Source of the DNA: Limnohabitans sp.
GTDB lineage: Bacteria; Pseudomonadota; Gammaproteobacteria; Burkholderiales; Burkholderiaceae_C
NCBI GenBank assembly: GCA_023260735.1
Contig: JALQUL010000011.1
Span: 1 to 8,504 of the forward strand
Reading direction: 5' to 3'
DNA: 8,504 bases
The translations under genes and the position numbers were made by a program. Positions 1 through 6,398 of this stretch are shown here, piece after piece. The notes below the pieces were generated by a model, which worked only from the letters and a program-made list of their open reading frames with translations, ran no database searches and was not told the origin of the DNA. Every line of letters starts with the position of its first letter. Position 1 is the stretch's first letter.

Positions 1-1569
1 GCTACCATCAGCCACAATTACCATGCCTGAATGTTGAGAGTAGCCCATGCCTACACCACCACCATGATGCAAACTCACCCAAGTGGCACCCCCAGCGGTA
101 TTGAGCATGGCATTTAACAAAGGCCAATCAGAGACGGCATCAGTGCCGTCGCGCATGGCTTCGGTTTCTCGGTTAGGACTAGCCACAGAACCGGTGTCCA
201 AATGGTCTCGACCAATTACAATAGGGGCTTTGAGTTCGCCATTTTTCACCATCTCATTAAAAGCCAAGCCAGCAATATGGCGTTCACCTAAACCCAACCA
301 ACAAATACGGGCGGGTAAACCTTGAAAGCTGATTCGGTCACGCGCCATATCTAACCAACGATGGGTGTGGTGGTTGTTAGGGAACAGCTCTTTGATTTTG
401 GCATCGGTTTTATAAATATCCTCTGGGTCACCAGATAAAGCCACCCATCTGAAAGGGCCCTTGCCCTCACAAAACATGGGGCGAATATAGGCCGGTACAA
501 ATCCAGGAAAATCGAATGCGTTTTTTACTCCCTCATCAAAGGCGACTTGGCGAATGTTATTGCCGTAATCAACCGTCGGAATACCCATGCCATAAAAGTC
601 TAATAAAGCTTGTACATGAATGGCACAAGATTGGGCTGCAGCCTTTTGCAAAGCCGCATGTTGGCTTGGATTTTTTTGTGCGTCACGCCACTGGGCAACG
701 GTCCAATTCAACGGTAAATAACCATTGACTAAATCGTGAGCCGAGGTTTGGTCAGTTACTAAATCAGGACGAATGCCACCTGCTTGGGCGCGTTTGACCA
801 ATTCGGGTAAAACTTCTGCTGCATTGCCTAACAAGGCAATTGAAACCGCTTCTTTACGCGAGGTGTAATGCTTTACCAACTCTAAGGCATGATCTAAATT
901 TTTGGCTTGGACATCGACATAACGAGTGCGTAATCTAAAGTCAATACTTGATTGCTGACATTCAATATTAAGCGATACTGCACCTGCTAAAGTCGCCGCT
1001 AGTGGTTGTGCACCACCCATACCTCCCAAACCAGCAGTTAAAATCCAGCGACCTGACCAGTCGTTGTTGAAGTGTTGTTTGCCGGCTTCCACAAAGGTTT
1101 CGAAAGTGCCTTGGACAATGCCTTGTGAACCAATATAAATCCAGCTACCAGCAGTCATTTGGCCATACATGAATAAACCTTTTTGGTCGAGCTCATTGAA
1201 TTTATCCCAATTGGCCCACTTAGGTACTAAATTGGAGTTGGCTAATAAAACCCGTGGTGCATTGCTGTGCGTTTTAAAAACTCCGACTGGCTTGCCACTT
1301 TGAATCAGTAGGGTTTCATCTTCATTGAGTTCGCGCAGGGAAGCTAAAATTTGATCAAAACACTCCCAGTCACGGGCTGCGCGTCCAATGCCACCATACA
1401 CCACTAAGTGCTTTGGGTTTTCAGCTACTTCAGCGTCTAGGTTGTTTTGTAGCATACGGTAGGCTGCTTCAATTAACCAGTTTTTGCAGTGTAATTGACT
1501 GCCTCTGGGGGCTTTAATTTCACGGCTCGCATCAAAGCGAGGATCTTCTAGTGAGGTGTTGGAGCTCAT
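1..1569 (-). CDS. hutU: Urocanate hydratase (urocanase), C-terminus cut by the window edge
   Basis: Urocanate hydratase adds water to urocanate, using tightly bound NAD+, to give imidazolone propionate, the second step of histidine degradation in the cytoplasm. The frame is open from the ATG at 1569-1567 to position 1, giving 523 codons. Family landmarks in order are VVYGGIGRAARDWEC, QSGKPVGVFKTH, the glycine-rich ILTAGLGGMGGAQP of the NAD-binding region, LVTDQTSAHD, then FQGLPARICWLGLGERH, whose Cys (residue 423) matches the known active-site cysteine of Pseudomonas urocanase. The visible end is HHGGGVGMGYSQHSGMV; judging from remembered family members, about 45 residues lie off the left edge. 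The ATG is the only start possible: no ATG, GTG or TTG occurs in frame just upstream, and it begins 49 bp after hutH. No clear Shine-Dalgarno is visible before it, so it is probably translated from the hutH message. The reading frame shows no damage. Confidence 0.97.
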   Translation of the reverse strand, partial: MSSNTSLEDPRFDASREIKAPRGSQLHCKNWLIEAAYRMLQNNLDAEVAENPKHLVVYGGIGRAARDWECFDQILASLRELNEDETLLIQSGKPVGVFKTHSNAPRVLLANSNLVPKWANWDKFNELDQKGLFMYGQMTAGSWIYIGSQGIVQGTFETFVEAGKQHFNNDWSGRWILTAGLGGMGGAQPLAATLAGAVSLNIECQQSSIDFRLRTRYVDVQAKNLDHALELVKHYTSRKEAVSIALLGNAAEVLPELVKRAQAGGIRPDLVTDQTSAHDLVNGYLPLNWTVAQWRDAQKNPSQHAALQKAAAQSCAIHVQALLDFYGMGIPTVDYGNNIRQVAFDEGVKNAFDFPGFVPAYIRPMFCEGKGPFRWVALSGDPEDIYKTDAKIKELFPNNHHTHRWLDMARDRISFQGLPARICWLGLGERHIAGLAFNEMVKNGELKAPIVIGRDHLDTGSVASPNRETEAMRDGTDAVSDWPLLNAMLNTAGGATWVSLHHGGGVGMGYSQHSGMVIVADGS

Positions 1570-1618
1570 ATGAGTTAATTTAAGTTGGGTACAAACTGAG
1601 GAAGGGAAGGTCGATTGC

Positions 1619-3163
1619 TTACAGGCTACTAGAGTGGCTAGGCAAGATATTTAATAACACATCAGGCCAAGTGTCTTGATGAGCCCATAAACGCATGGCT
1701 TCAATGTCATCGGCCATAAAACGGTCGGACTCTAAAAACGCGACTTTGCTACGGATGGCATCAAATTGAGCCTCTACCAAATCCGAGCTTTTTAACTCAC
1801 GTTTAAGGTCAATGCCTTGGGCCGCTGACATGGCTTCAATACCCACTACAACCGCTGTGTTATTGACCATATCACCTAAACGCCGCGCACCAAAAGTGGC
1901 CATAGAGACATGGTCTTCTTGGTTGGCAGAAGTAGGTAAGCTATCGACACTAGCAGGATGAGCCAATGATTTATTTTCTGAAGCCAAAGCGGCAGAGGTG
2001 ACTTGGGCAATCATAAAACCAGAATTGACACCACTGTCTTTTACTAAGAAAGGTGGTAATCCAGATAAACCAGTATCTAATAATAAGGCAGTGCGACGCT
2101 CGGAAATAGCGCCTACTTCTGATACTGCCAAAGCAATGATATCGGCTGCAAAAGCGACGGGTTCGGCATGGAAATTACCACCAGAAATCACATCACCATT
2201 TTCAAAAACCAATGGGTTGTCGGAGGCGGCATTGGCTTCGATTTGTAAAATTTTGGCAGCATGCGCTAAATTATCGAGGCAAGCTCCCATGACTTGGGGC
2301 ACACATCGAATTGAATAGGGGTCTTGTACTCTGCCACAATTAGCATGAGAAGGAATAATCTCGCTACCGTCTAACAATTCGCGCACAGCCTTAGCTACTG
2401 CAATTTGACCTGCCTGGCCACGTGCTTCGTGAATGCGTGCGTCATATGGCTTAATCGAACCGTGAATGGCCTCAAGTGTTAAAGCGCCAGCTACCAAAGC
2501 AGCTGCAAACACATTTTCTGCACCAAATAAACCGCTTAAAGCCAAGCCAGTTGATACTTGTGTACCGTTTAATAAGGCCAAACCTTCTTTAGGTTGTAAA
2601 ACAAAAGGCTCTAGACCGATTAAAGCCATGGCTTGTTTGCCTGAAACCAAGCTTCCGTCACTGGTTTTAGCCAGGCCTTCACCAATTAACACGCAGGCCA
2701 AATGCGCCAGCGGTGCAAGGTCACCAGAAGCACCCACTGAACCTTTGGAAGGAATAATTGGCGTGATGTTGGCATTGGCTAAAGCTAAAAGAGCGTTGGC
2801 TAATTCGGGTCTTACACCAGAATGGCCTCTGGCCAAACTAACGGCTTTCATGGCCAAAATTAAACGAACGGTATTGGCTTCAATTGGTGTACCAGTTCCA
2901 ACACTATGCGAAATCACCAAATTACGTTGTAATTCAGCGAGTCGATCGTGTGGAATTTGGGTGCTGGCGAGTTTGCCAAATCCAGTGTTAATGCCATAAA
3001 CCACTGTGTCTTGATCCACAATACCCTGCACAATGGCTTGCGAGGTATTCATTTTTTCAAGTACTTGAGGCTCAAAAGAGAGTTCAATGGGTGCTTGATA
3101 GATACGGCGTAATTGTGCCAAATTGACTTGGCCGGGGTGTAGGTGTATATTGGTTGTCTTCAT
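1619..3163 (-). CDS. hutH: Histidine ammonia-lyase (histidase)
   Basis: HutH removes ammonia from L-histidine to give trans-urocanate, the first step of histidine catabolism, in the cytoplasm. The protein has 514 residues, normal for the family (about 510). The MIO cofactor triad Ala145-Ser146-Gly147 lies in GSVGASGDLAPLAHL. Other active-site landmarks are Tyr56 in YGINTGFG, His86 in SHSVG, Asn199 in LLNGTQ, QDPYSIRCVPQ, and the EANAASDNP segment. All catalytic residues I can check are present, so the enzyme should be active. The ATG at 3163 has an AGGA ribosome binding site 8 nt upstream and follows the promoter and operator described separately. It is the first gene of a hutH-hutU unit and lies 119 bp downstream of hutC on the same strand. 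Confidence 0.98.
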   Translation of the reverse strand: MKTTNIHLHPGQVNLAQLRRIYQAPIELSFEPQVLEKMNTSQAIVQGIVDQDTVVYGINTGFGKLASTQIPHDRLAELQRNLVISHSVGTGTPIEANTVRLILAMKAVSLARGHSGVRPELANALLALANANITPIIPSKGSVGASGDLAPLAHLACVLIGEGLAKTSDGSLVSGKQAMALIGLEPFVLQPKEGLALLNGTQVSTGLALSGLFGAENVFAAALVAGALTLEAIHGSIKPYDARIHEARGQAGQIAVAKAVRELLDGSEIIPSHANCGRVQDPYSIRCVPQVMGACLDNLAHAAKILQIEANAASDNPLVFENGDVISGGNFHAEPVAFAADIIALAVSEVGAISERRTALLLDTGLSGLPPFLVKDSGVNSGFMIAQVTSAALASENKSLAHPASVDSLPTSANQEDHVSMATFGARRLGDMVNNTAVVVGIEAMSAAQGIDLKRELKSSDLVEAQFDAIRSKVAFLESDRFMADDIEAMRLWAHQDTWPDVLLNILPSHSSSL

Positions 3164-3171
3164 TTCATTAG

Positions 3172-3175
3172 TCCT
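3172..3175 (-). promoter_or_regulatory. Ribosome binding site of hutH
   Basis: The minus strand reads AGGA here, 8 nt before the hutH ATG at 3163. Its first base is the last base of the operator palindrome, so a repressor bound there would also sit at the 5' end of the message. Confidence 0.7.
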
Positions 3176-3186
3176 GTATATACAAG
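3173..3186 (-). promoter_or_regulatory. HutC operator upstream of hutH
   Basis: The minus strand reads CTTGTATATACAGG. Its core TGTATATACA (3175-3184) is a perfect palindrome of the TGTA-N2-TACA form known for HutC binding sites in Pseudomonas hut promoters. It lies just downstream of the likely -10 hexamer, about where transcription would start, and 11 bp before the hutH ATG. A repressor here would block initiation, and hutC is the adjacent gene. I saw no other TGTA-N2-TACA site in the intergenic regions of this window. Confidence 0.85.
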
Positions 3187-3213
3187 TAAAACCGAAAAAA
3201 AGAAAACTGTCAA
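3185..3213 (-). promoter_or_regulatory. Sigma-70 type promoter of hutH-hutU
   Basis: On the minus strand a perfect TTGACA -35 hexamer (3213-3208) is followed by a 17-bp spacer and TTTACT as the -10 (3190-3185, four of six consensus bases). The predicted start falls near 3178, inside the HutC palindrome. The spacer is T-rich. The start site itself is inferred. Confidence 0.7.
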
Positions 3214-3282
3214 GAAAATTACAAAAAAATTTCGCAAATCTAAAAAAGAGTGAATTTTTGGTAGCTTGATAGGACCATTAGT

Positions 3283-4071
3283 TTACGTTGCTTGATTTTT
3301 ACCTTCGGTCAAAAAACGACCGCCAAGTCGGTAGCGATTTCCCGGATGTAAACATTTAACATAGGTAATTGCTGTTTGCCTCAGCCATGTGCGCCTAGTT
3401 AATAATAAACAAGCTTGGTTGGCTTGCATTTTTAAAAATTGGCATTGTTCGGCGGTGGGTAAAACCGCATCTACCACATGTTCAATTTGGTCAAAGGCTA
3501 CTTGTTTTAAAAGATACTCTGAGGGAGTGGTAGTGGCAAAATCTTGTTCTATAAATGAAGGTACTGCTTTAGGATTCACGTAGCGATTTTCAAGTTGCAC
3601 AGGTATATTGTTTTCATGATGTACACACACGCTATGAAAAACTGAATCTCCCACATTTAAATCAAGTGCAGAAGCCACTTCTGAAGAGGCTGCAATTCTT
3701 TCTATTTTGATGAGTTCAAACGTATAGATGTGGCCGCGATTTTTAATTTCATCTGCTAAATTGGCAATTTGTAGCAGGGTGGACTGGGGTTGGCTTTCGT
3801 TTACAAAACTACCCACGCCAGCCACTCTAAATATAAGGCCCTGTTGGCTAAGCTCTTTGAGGGCTCGGTTTACCGTCATTCGAGCTACACCAAACTGTTT
3901 GACTAAATCATTTTCGGAAGGGAGTTTATCACCCGCTTGCCAAGTCCCGTCACTAATTTTTTGATTAATGAAGTCACGCACTTGGGCATAAAGTGCCACG
4001 CCCGTTGGTGGTTTGGTAGTACCAGTGTAAGTGGCCTGTTGAGCAGGGGCGGGTCTTACTCTAGACTTCAT
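3283..4071 (-). CDS. hutC: Histidine utilisation repressor, GntR family (HutC subfamily)
   Basis: HutC is a cytoplasmic repressor that leaves its operators when urocanate binds. From the chosen ATG at 4071 the protein has 262 residues. Residues about 24-91 form the GntR winged helix (GVALYAQVRDFI, AGDKLPSENDLVKQFGVARM, TVNRALKELSQQGLI, GVGSFV). Residues about 97-250 form the UTRA ligand-binding domain (VFHSVCVHHENNIPVQLENRY, EHVVDAVLPTAEQ, LLLTRRTW), ending in the HutC-type HPGNRYRLGGRF. The frame is open upstream to an ATG at 4143, but those 24 residues overlap psd in another frame and do not look like a GntR N-terminus, so I rejected that start. The ATG at 4071 overlaps the psd stop as ATGA and has no Shine-Dalgarno of its own, which suggests translational coupling. 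The adjacent operator supports hut control. I saw no site for autoregulation. Confidence 0.93.
   Translation of the reverse strand: MKSRVRPAPAQQATYTGTTKPPTGVALYAQVRDFINQKISDGTWQAGDKLPSENDLVKQFGVARMTVNRALKELSQQGLIFRVAGVGSFVNESQPQSTLLQIANLADEIKNRGHIYTFELIKIERIAASSEVASALDLNVGDSVFHSVCVHHENNIPVQLENRYVNPKAVPSFIEQDFATTTPSEYLLKQVAFDQIEHVVDAVLPTAEQCQFLKMQANQACLLLTRRTWLRQTAITYVKCLHPGNRYRLGGRFLTEGKNQAT
4068..4071 (-). other. ATGA stop/start overlap joining psd and hutC
   Basis: The hutC start codon (4071-4069) and the psd TGA stop (4070-4068) share two bases. No purine-rich ribosome binding site is visible in the 20 nt before the hutC ATG, so ribosomes ending psd probably restart on hutC. Confidence 0.8.
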
Positions 4072-4952
4072 ACAAAAGTGGTAAAAGGCGTATTTAAGGT
4101 GGCCATCGCTTGACCCATTTGAACTGGTGTGGTGGCTTGCCAACTAGGGTTAAAAGCAAAACCAGCTTGTTCTAGTGAAGGCCATAATAAAACGACAGTA
4201 GACCCTAATAAAAAACGCCCCATTTCGTCGCCTTTTTTAAGCACAATGTTTTGGTCTTGATAAGTCCATTCGGTAATGGCTTTTTTTCTGGGGGGGTTAA
4301 TAATTCCTGCCCAAACGGTTGCCATACTGCCCACAATAGTGGCTCCAACTAAGGTTAACACCATTGGCCCGTAGCTAGTTTCAAATACGCATACTACACG
4401 CTCATTACGAGCAAATAGGCCAGGCACACCTCTTGCTGTTGTCGGATTGACCGAGAACAAATCTCCAGGCACGTAAATCATTCGTAATAATTTGCCATCA
4501 CATGGCATATGAATGCGATGATAGTCTTTTGGGCTTAAATAAATGGTGGCAAAATACCCATTTCTAAATAAATCGGCTAAGTTAGCATCACCTCCAACCA
4601 AGGCTTGGGTAGAGTAGGAATGGCCTTTGGCTTGAAAAATCTGATTGTCTTGAATCGGTCCTAATTGACTAACTGCTCCATCAACAGGACTTACAAAGCT
4701 AACATTTGCTAACGGACGTACACCATTTTTAAGAGGGCGGGTAAAAAAGTCATTAAAACTAGCATAACTGCTGATATCAGAGTTTGCAGCTTCAGGCATA
4801 TTTACCTTATAACGCTTAACAAACCATTTGATGACTTGAGTAGTGACTTTTCCACGATTTTTGGAGGCAAAGCTTCCAGCTATTTCGGTGAGGGCTTGTT
4901 TTGGAATCAAATATTGAGGCAAAACAGCTAAAAATTGTAAAAAACGGTCCAT
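4068..4952 (-). CDS. psd: Phosphatidylserine decarboxylase proenzyme
   Basis: Psd decarboxylates phosphatidylserine to phosphatidylethanolamine at the inner membrane, the last step of PE synthesis. The proenzyme cuts itself in the LGST motif and the serine becomes the pyruvoyl cofactor. In the 294-residue protein starting at the ATG at 4952, that serine is Ser251 (GRFLLGSTVVLLWP). The other members of the known Asp-His-Ser triad are Asp91 (SPVDGAVSQLG) and His148 in YHRIHMP. FNDFFTR, VPGDLFSVN, LFARNERVVC, LVGATIVGS and TVWAGIINPP are typical of the bacterial short-form family. Cleavage would give a beta chain of about 250 residues and a small alpha chain. A TTG at 4979 is in frame, but the ATG at 4952 gives the usual N-terminus and has AGG (4961-4959) six bases upstream. 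Adjacent A7 and C7 runs lie inside the gene at 4281-4296; the frame is intact. Confidence 0.95.
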   Translation of the reverse strand: MDRFLQFLAVLPQYLIPKQALTEIAGSFASKNRGKVTTQVIKWFVKRYKVNMPEAANSDISSYASFNDFFTRPLKNGVRPLANVSFVSPVDGAVSQLGPIQDNQIFQAKGHSYSTQALVGGDANLADLFRNGYFATIYLSPKDYHRIHMPCDGKLLRMIYVPGDLFSVNPTTARGVPGLFARNERVVCVFETSYGPMVLTLVGATIVGSMATVWAGIINPPRKKAITEWTYQDQNIVLKKGDEMGRFLLGSTVVLLWPSLEQAGFAFNPSWQATTPVQMGQAMATLNTPFTTFV

Positions 4953-5070
4953 AACATACCTATAGATAGAGAGTCTCAAGTATATTCTGCTTCAAGAATC
5001 TTTTAAAAGTTTAATAATGAGTGACAACCTTTTGGTTTTTATTTCCCCCAATTTGAGAATATAGTCTGCA
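4953..5070. promoter_or_regulatory. Divergent intergenic region between psd and the tonB-like gene
   Basis: These 118 bp separate divergent genes and must hold promoters for both. The psd promoter candidate is listed separately. For the plus-strand gene I see only weak candidates: AATAAT at 5013-5018 with a poor -35, and TATAGT at 5060-5065, which would make the message almost leaderless. GAGA at 5055-5058 is the only purine-rich stretch before the ATG at 5071 and is rather far away. I see no convincing Fur box, although genes of this type are often iron-regulated. Confidence 0.5.
4979..5007 (-). promoter_or_regulatory. Possible promoter of psd-hutC
   Basis: On the minus strand TTTAAA (5007-5002, four of six -35 bases) is followed by a 17-bp spacer and TATACT (4984-4979, five of six -10 bases). 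Transcription would begin near 4972, giving a leader of about 20 nt before the psd ATG. No repressor site was recognised. Confidence 0.45.
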
Positions 5071-6168
5071 ATGTCATTTTTAACGAGTCGTCCTTTAGCA
5101 CCTGACAAGTCTCCTCGATTAGCCCCTGCCAGCTTGGTATTATTGGTGCACTTAGGTCTTATTTTTGGACTGATGTACACAACAGTCGACCTGGAACCCT
5201 TACCAGAAACTTTACCAAAAGAACCATTGCCTGTGGTAATGGTCAAGATTGCTAAGCCCATCACTAAAATCGTCCCCCCCCCGCCTACTCCGGTGAAAGT
5301 GGTTCAAGCTCGGCCCTCGCAAAAAGTAATTAAGCCACGTCCACAAAAGCCTGTAGTCAAGCTTCAATCGCCCCCTCCCCCTCCACCGCCGCCGGTTCCT
5401 GTACCGGTGCCCGTTCCTGTTGTAAAAGCCACTCCAGCACCAACGCCAGCACCTAAATTAGAACCTAGTCCAGCACCAGCACCTGTGCCAGTACCAACAC
5501 CAGTACCTGCTCCAGTGCCGGTCCCCGTGCCAGTGCCTGCTCCAGTGCCTGCTCCAGTGCCAGTGCCTGCTCCAGTGCCAGTGCCAGTGCCGGTTCCTGT
5601 ACCAGTACCAACACCTGCACCAGTGCCTAGTCCAGTTCCAACACCTGCCCCCTCTCCAGCTCCTAGTCCCGCGAAATCATCCACTCAGGGTTCGCCCAAT
5701 ACTTCAAATAATACGCTTTCTAATAGTTCGCAAAATAGTGGTGGTCAGGGTAGCTCCAATTCAGGAGTAGGCGCAGCCACATCAAGTGTGAACTCGAGTA
5801 TTAGGGCGAGTGCTATTTCCGCTGGAGGAGGCTCTAGTGGTAATTCAGGTGCAAGCAACGCTTCGTCATCTGGTTCTAACGCCAATAATAGTTCAGCTGG
5901 TGGATCTAGTAATGCTGGGTCAGGCTCTGCAGCATCATCTGGAGGTTTGGCTGGCTTTATCAACTCCTCAGGGTCGGGCCGAGCTACTGGAGGCAGTACT
6001 GGAGCTGGCTGTCGAGGAGGTTTTTGTCCCGGTGACTTGAAAAAGAAAACCGAAGAAAATTTAAAAGAAAAACTCATTCCTATAGCGGAACCTATCCTTA
6101 AAAAGCAGGTCTATTCGGCTGATTGTCCAAAAGAGACGGAGTATAGTGCCACCCAGAAATGTAGATAG
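5071..6168 (+). CDS. TonB-like energy transducer with Pro-rich and Ser/Gly/Asn-rich regions and no recognisable TonB C-terminal domain
   Basis: The 365-residue protein has a cytoplasmic N-terminus and one membrane segment (about residues 18-38). Its VHLGLIFGLMYTTV (His27) closely resembles the His20 segment of E. coli TonB, the part that couples to ExbB-ExbD. The periplasmic part begins with PVVMVKIAKP, as in TonB. A Pro-rich, partly Lys/Arg-rich stretch follows (about 52-200), including an eight-proline run (101-108) and a long VP/AP series. Residues about 201-312 are almost entirely Ser, Gly, Asn and Ala. The end carries Cys314 and Cys319 (CRGGFC), a charged segment (323-346) and Cys352 and Cys364. 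The usual TonB C-terminal fold (YP motif, SSG, W-F-P end) is absent, and no other frame or the downstream DNA supplies it. It precedes exbB-exbD-exbD, which supports an energy-transducing role. Function of the tail is unknown. It could be an atypical TonB or a derived protein using the same motor. Confidence 0.8.
   Translation: MSFLTSRPLAPDKSPRLAPASLVLLVHLGLIFGLMYTTVDLEPLPETLPKEPLPVVMVKIAKPITKIVPPPPTPVKVVQARPSQKVIKPRPQKPVVKLQSPPPPPPPPVPVPVPVPVVKATPAPTPAPKLEPSPAPAPVPVPTPVPAPVPVPVPVPAPVPAPVPVPAPVPVPVPVPVPVPTPAPVPSPVPTPAPSPAPSPAKSSTQGSPNTSNNTLSNSSQNSGGQGSSNSGVGAATSSVNSSIRASAISAGGGSSGNSGASNASSSGSNANNSSAGGSSNAGSGSAASSGGLAGFINSSGSGRATGGSTGAGCRGGFCPGDLKKKTEENLKEKLIPIAEPILKKQVYSADCPKETEYSATQKCR
5274..5282. 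repeat. C9 homopolymer inside the tonB-like gene
   Basis: Nine consecutive C residues span codons 68-71 of the tonB-like frame (GTC CCC CCC CCG). Loss of one C would bring TGA into frame at 5294-5296, and gain of one would bring TAA into frame at 5331-5333. The length shown here keeps the gene open. Runs like this are slippage sites in many bacteria with phase-variable genes. Confidence 0.75.
5395..5670 (+). repeat. Degenerate 6-bp tandem repeat encoding Val-Pro and Ala-Pro
   Basis: The DNA repeats units such as CCAGTG and CCTGCT in changing order, encoding VP, AP, TP and SP dipeptides of the tonB-like protein (densest at residues 138-200). A short non-repeat segment (about residues 117-131) interrupts it. 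Synonymous codons differ between copies, so the array is old or under selection for the protein rather than newly expanded. On the other strand it creates a long Gly/Thr-rich shadow frame. Confidence 0.85.
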
Positions 6169-6219
6169 AGAACATCCCCTTTTATGTGACCGCCATATTA
6201 ATTGAAATAAGCAGTTGCA

Positions 6220-6381
6220 GTGAGGGTTTTAGAAAGACCTAAAAGTATGCGTTTAATGCCAGTCAGTGATGTGTTGTACAAACTACAGCTTGATAGGAGT
6301 CTATCTAAACCCTTGTACAAGCAATGCAAAAATGATGTATTAGAGTGCTTTATTAAGTACCCAATTGAAACGAATTACTGA
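6220..6381 (+). CDS. Doubtful small ORF in the tonB-like/exbB gap
   Basis: A frame of 53 codons starts at GTG 6220, or 44 codons from ATG 6247, and ends at TGA 6379-6381. The product from the ATG begins MRLMPVSDVLYKLQLD and contains two cysteines near its end (QCKNDVLEC). There is no good ribosome binding site, no membrane segment and no similarity I recognise. It stops 24 bp before exbB. It may simply be a chance frame over a regulatory region. Confidence 0.15.
   Translation: MRVLERPKSMRLMPVSDVLYKLQLDRSLSKPLYKQCKNDVLECFIKYPIETNY
6274..6320. repeat. Paired TTGTACAA palindromes flanking a small hairpin
   Basis: TTGTACAA occurs at 6274-6281 and 6313-6320, 39 bp apart centre to centre. The second is extended to CTTGTACAAG (6312-6321). 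Between them GATAG (6292-6296) and CTATC (6301-6305) form a 5-bp stem with a GAGT loop. The two palindromes can each bind a dimeric protein, or pair with each other as the outer stem of one RNA hairpin. Which of these applies cannot be told from sequence. Confidence 0.5.
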
Positions 6382-6393
6382 ATATTAGAGATC

Positions 6394-6398
6394 AAGGA
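6394..6398 (+). promoter_or_regulatory. Ribosome binding site of exbB
   Basis: AAGGA lies seven bases before the exbB ATG at 6406. It is the strongest Shine-Dalgarno in the plus-strand cluster. Confidence 0.75.

Noticed and set aside
2466..2999. 177-codon plus-strand frame inside hutH
   Set aside because: It lies wholly antisense to the well-supported hutH and resembles no protein family I know.
4072..4143. Longer hutC N-terminus from an upstream ATG
   Set aside because: The 24 extra residues fall inside psd in another frame and precede the normal GntR start; the ATG at 4071 fits the family and the ATGA overlap.
4281..4296. Adjacent homopolymer runs (seven A and seven C on the coding strand) in psd as a phase switch
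   Set aside because: The runs are short, encode the usual conserved NPPRKK region, and lie in an enzyme that is normally essential, so switching is unlikely.
4953..4979. Longer psd from an upstream TTG
   Set aside because: The ATG at 4952 matches the usual Psd N-terminus and has AGG at a good distance; the TTG would also overlap the likely promoter.
4980..5070. Fur box upstream of the tonB-like gene
   Set aside because: The AT-rich stretch around TTAATAATGAGTGAC matches the Fur consensus too poorly to call.
5364..5684. Minus-strand frame rich in Gly and Thr, resembling a repetitive surface protein
   Set aside because: It is the antisense shadow of the VP/AP codon repeat in the tonB-like gene; it lacks a signal peptide and any independent start signals.
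6287..6298. AGCTTGATAGGA shared by the gap before exbB and the hutC-hutH gap (3263-3274)
   Set aside because: A single shared 12-mer is expected by chance in a window of this length, and its placement relative to the genes differs.
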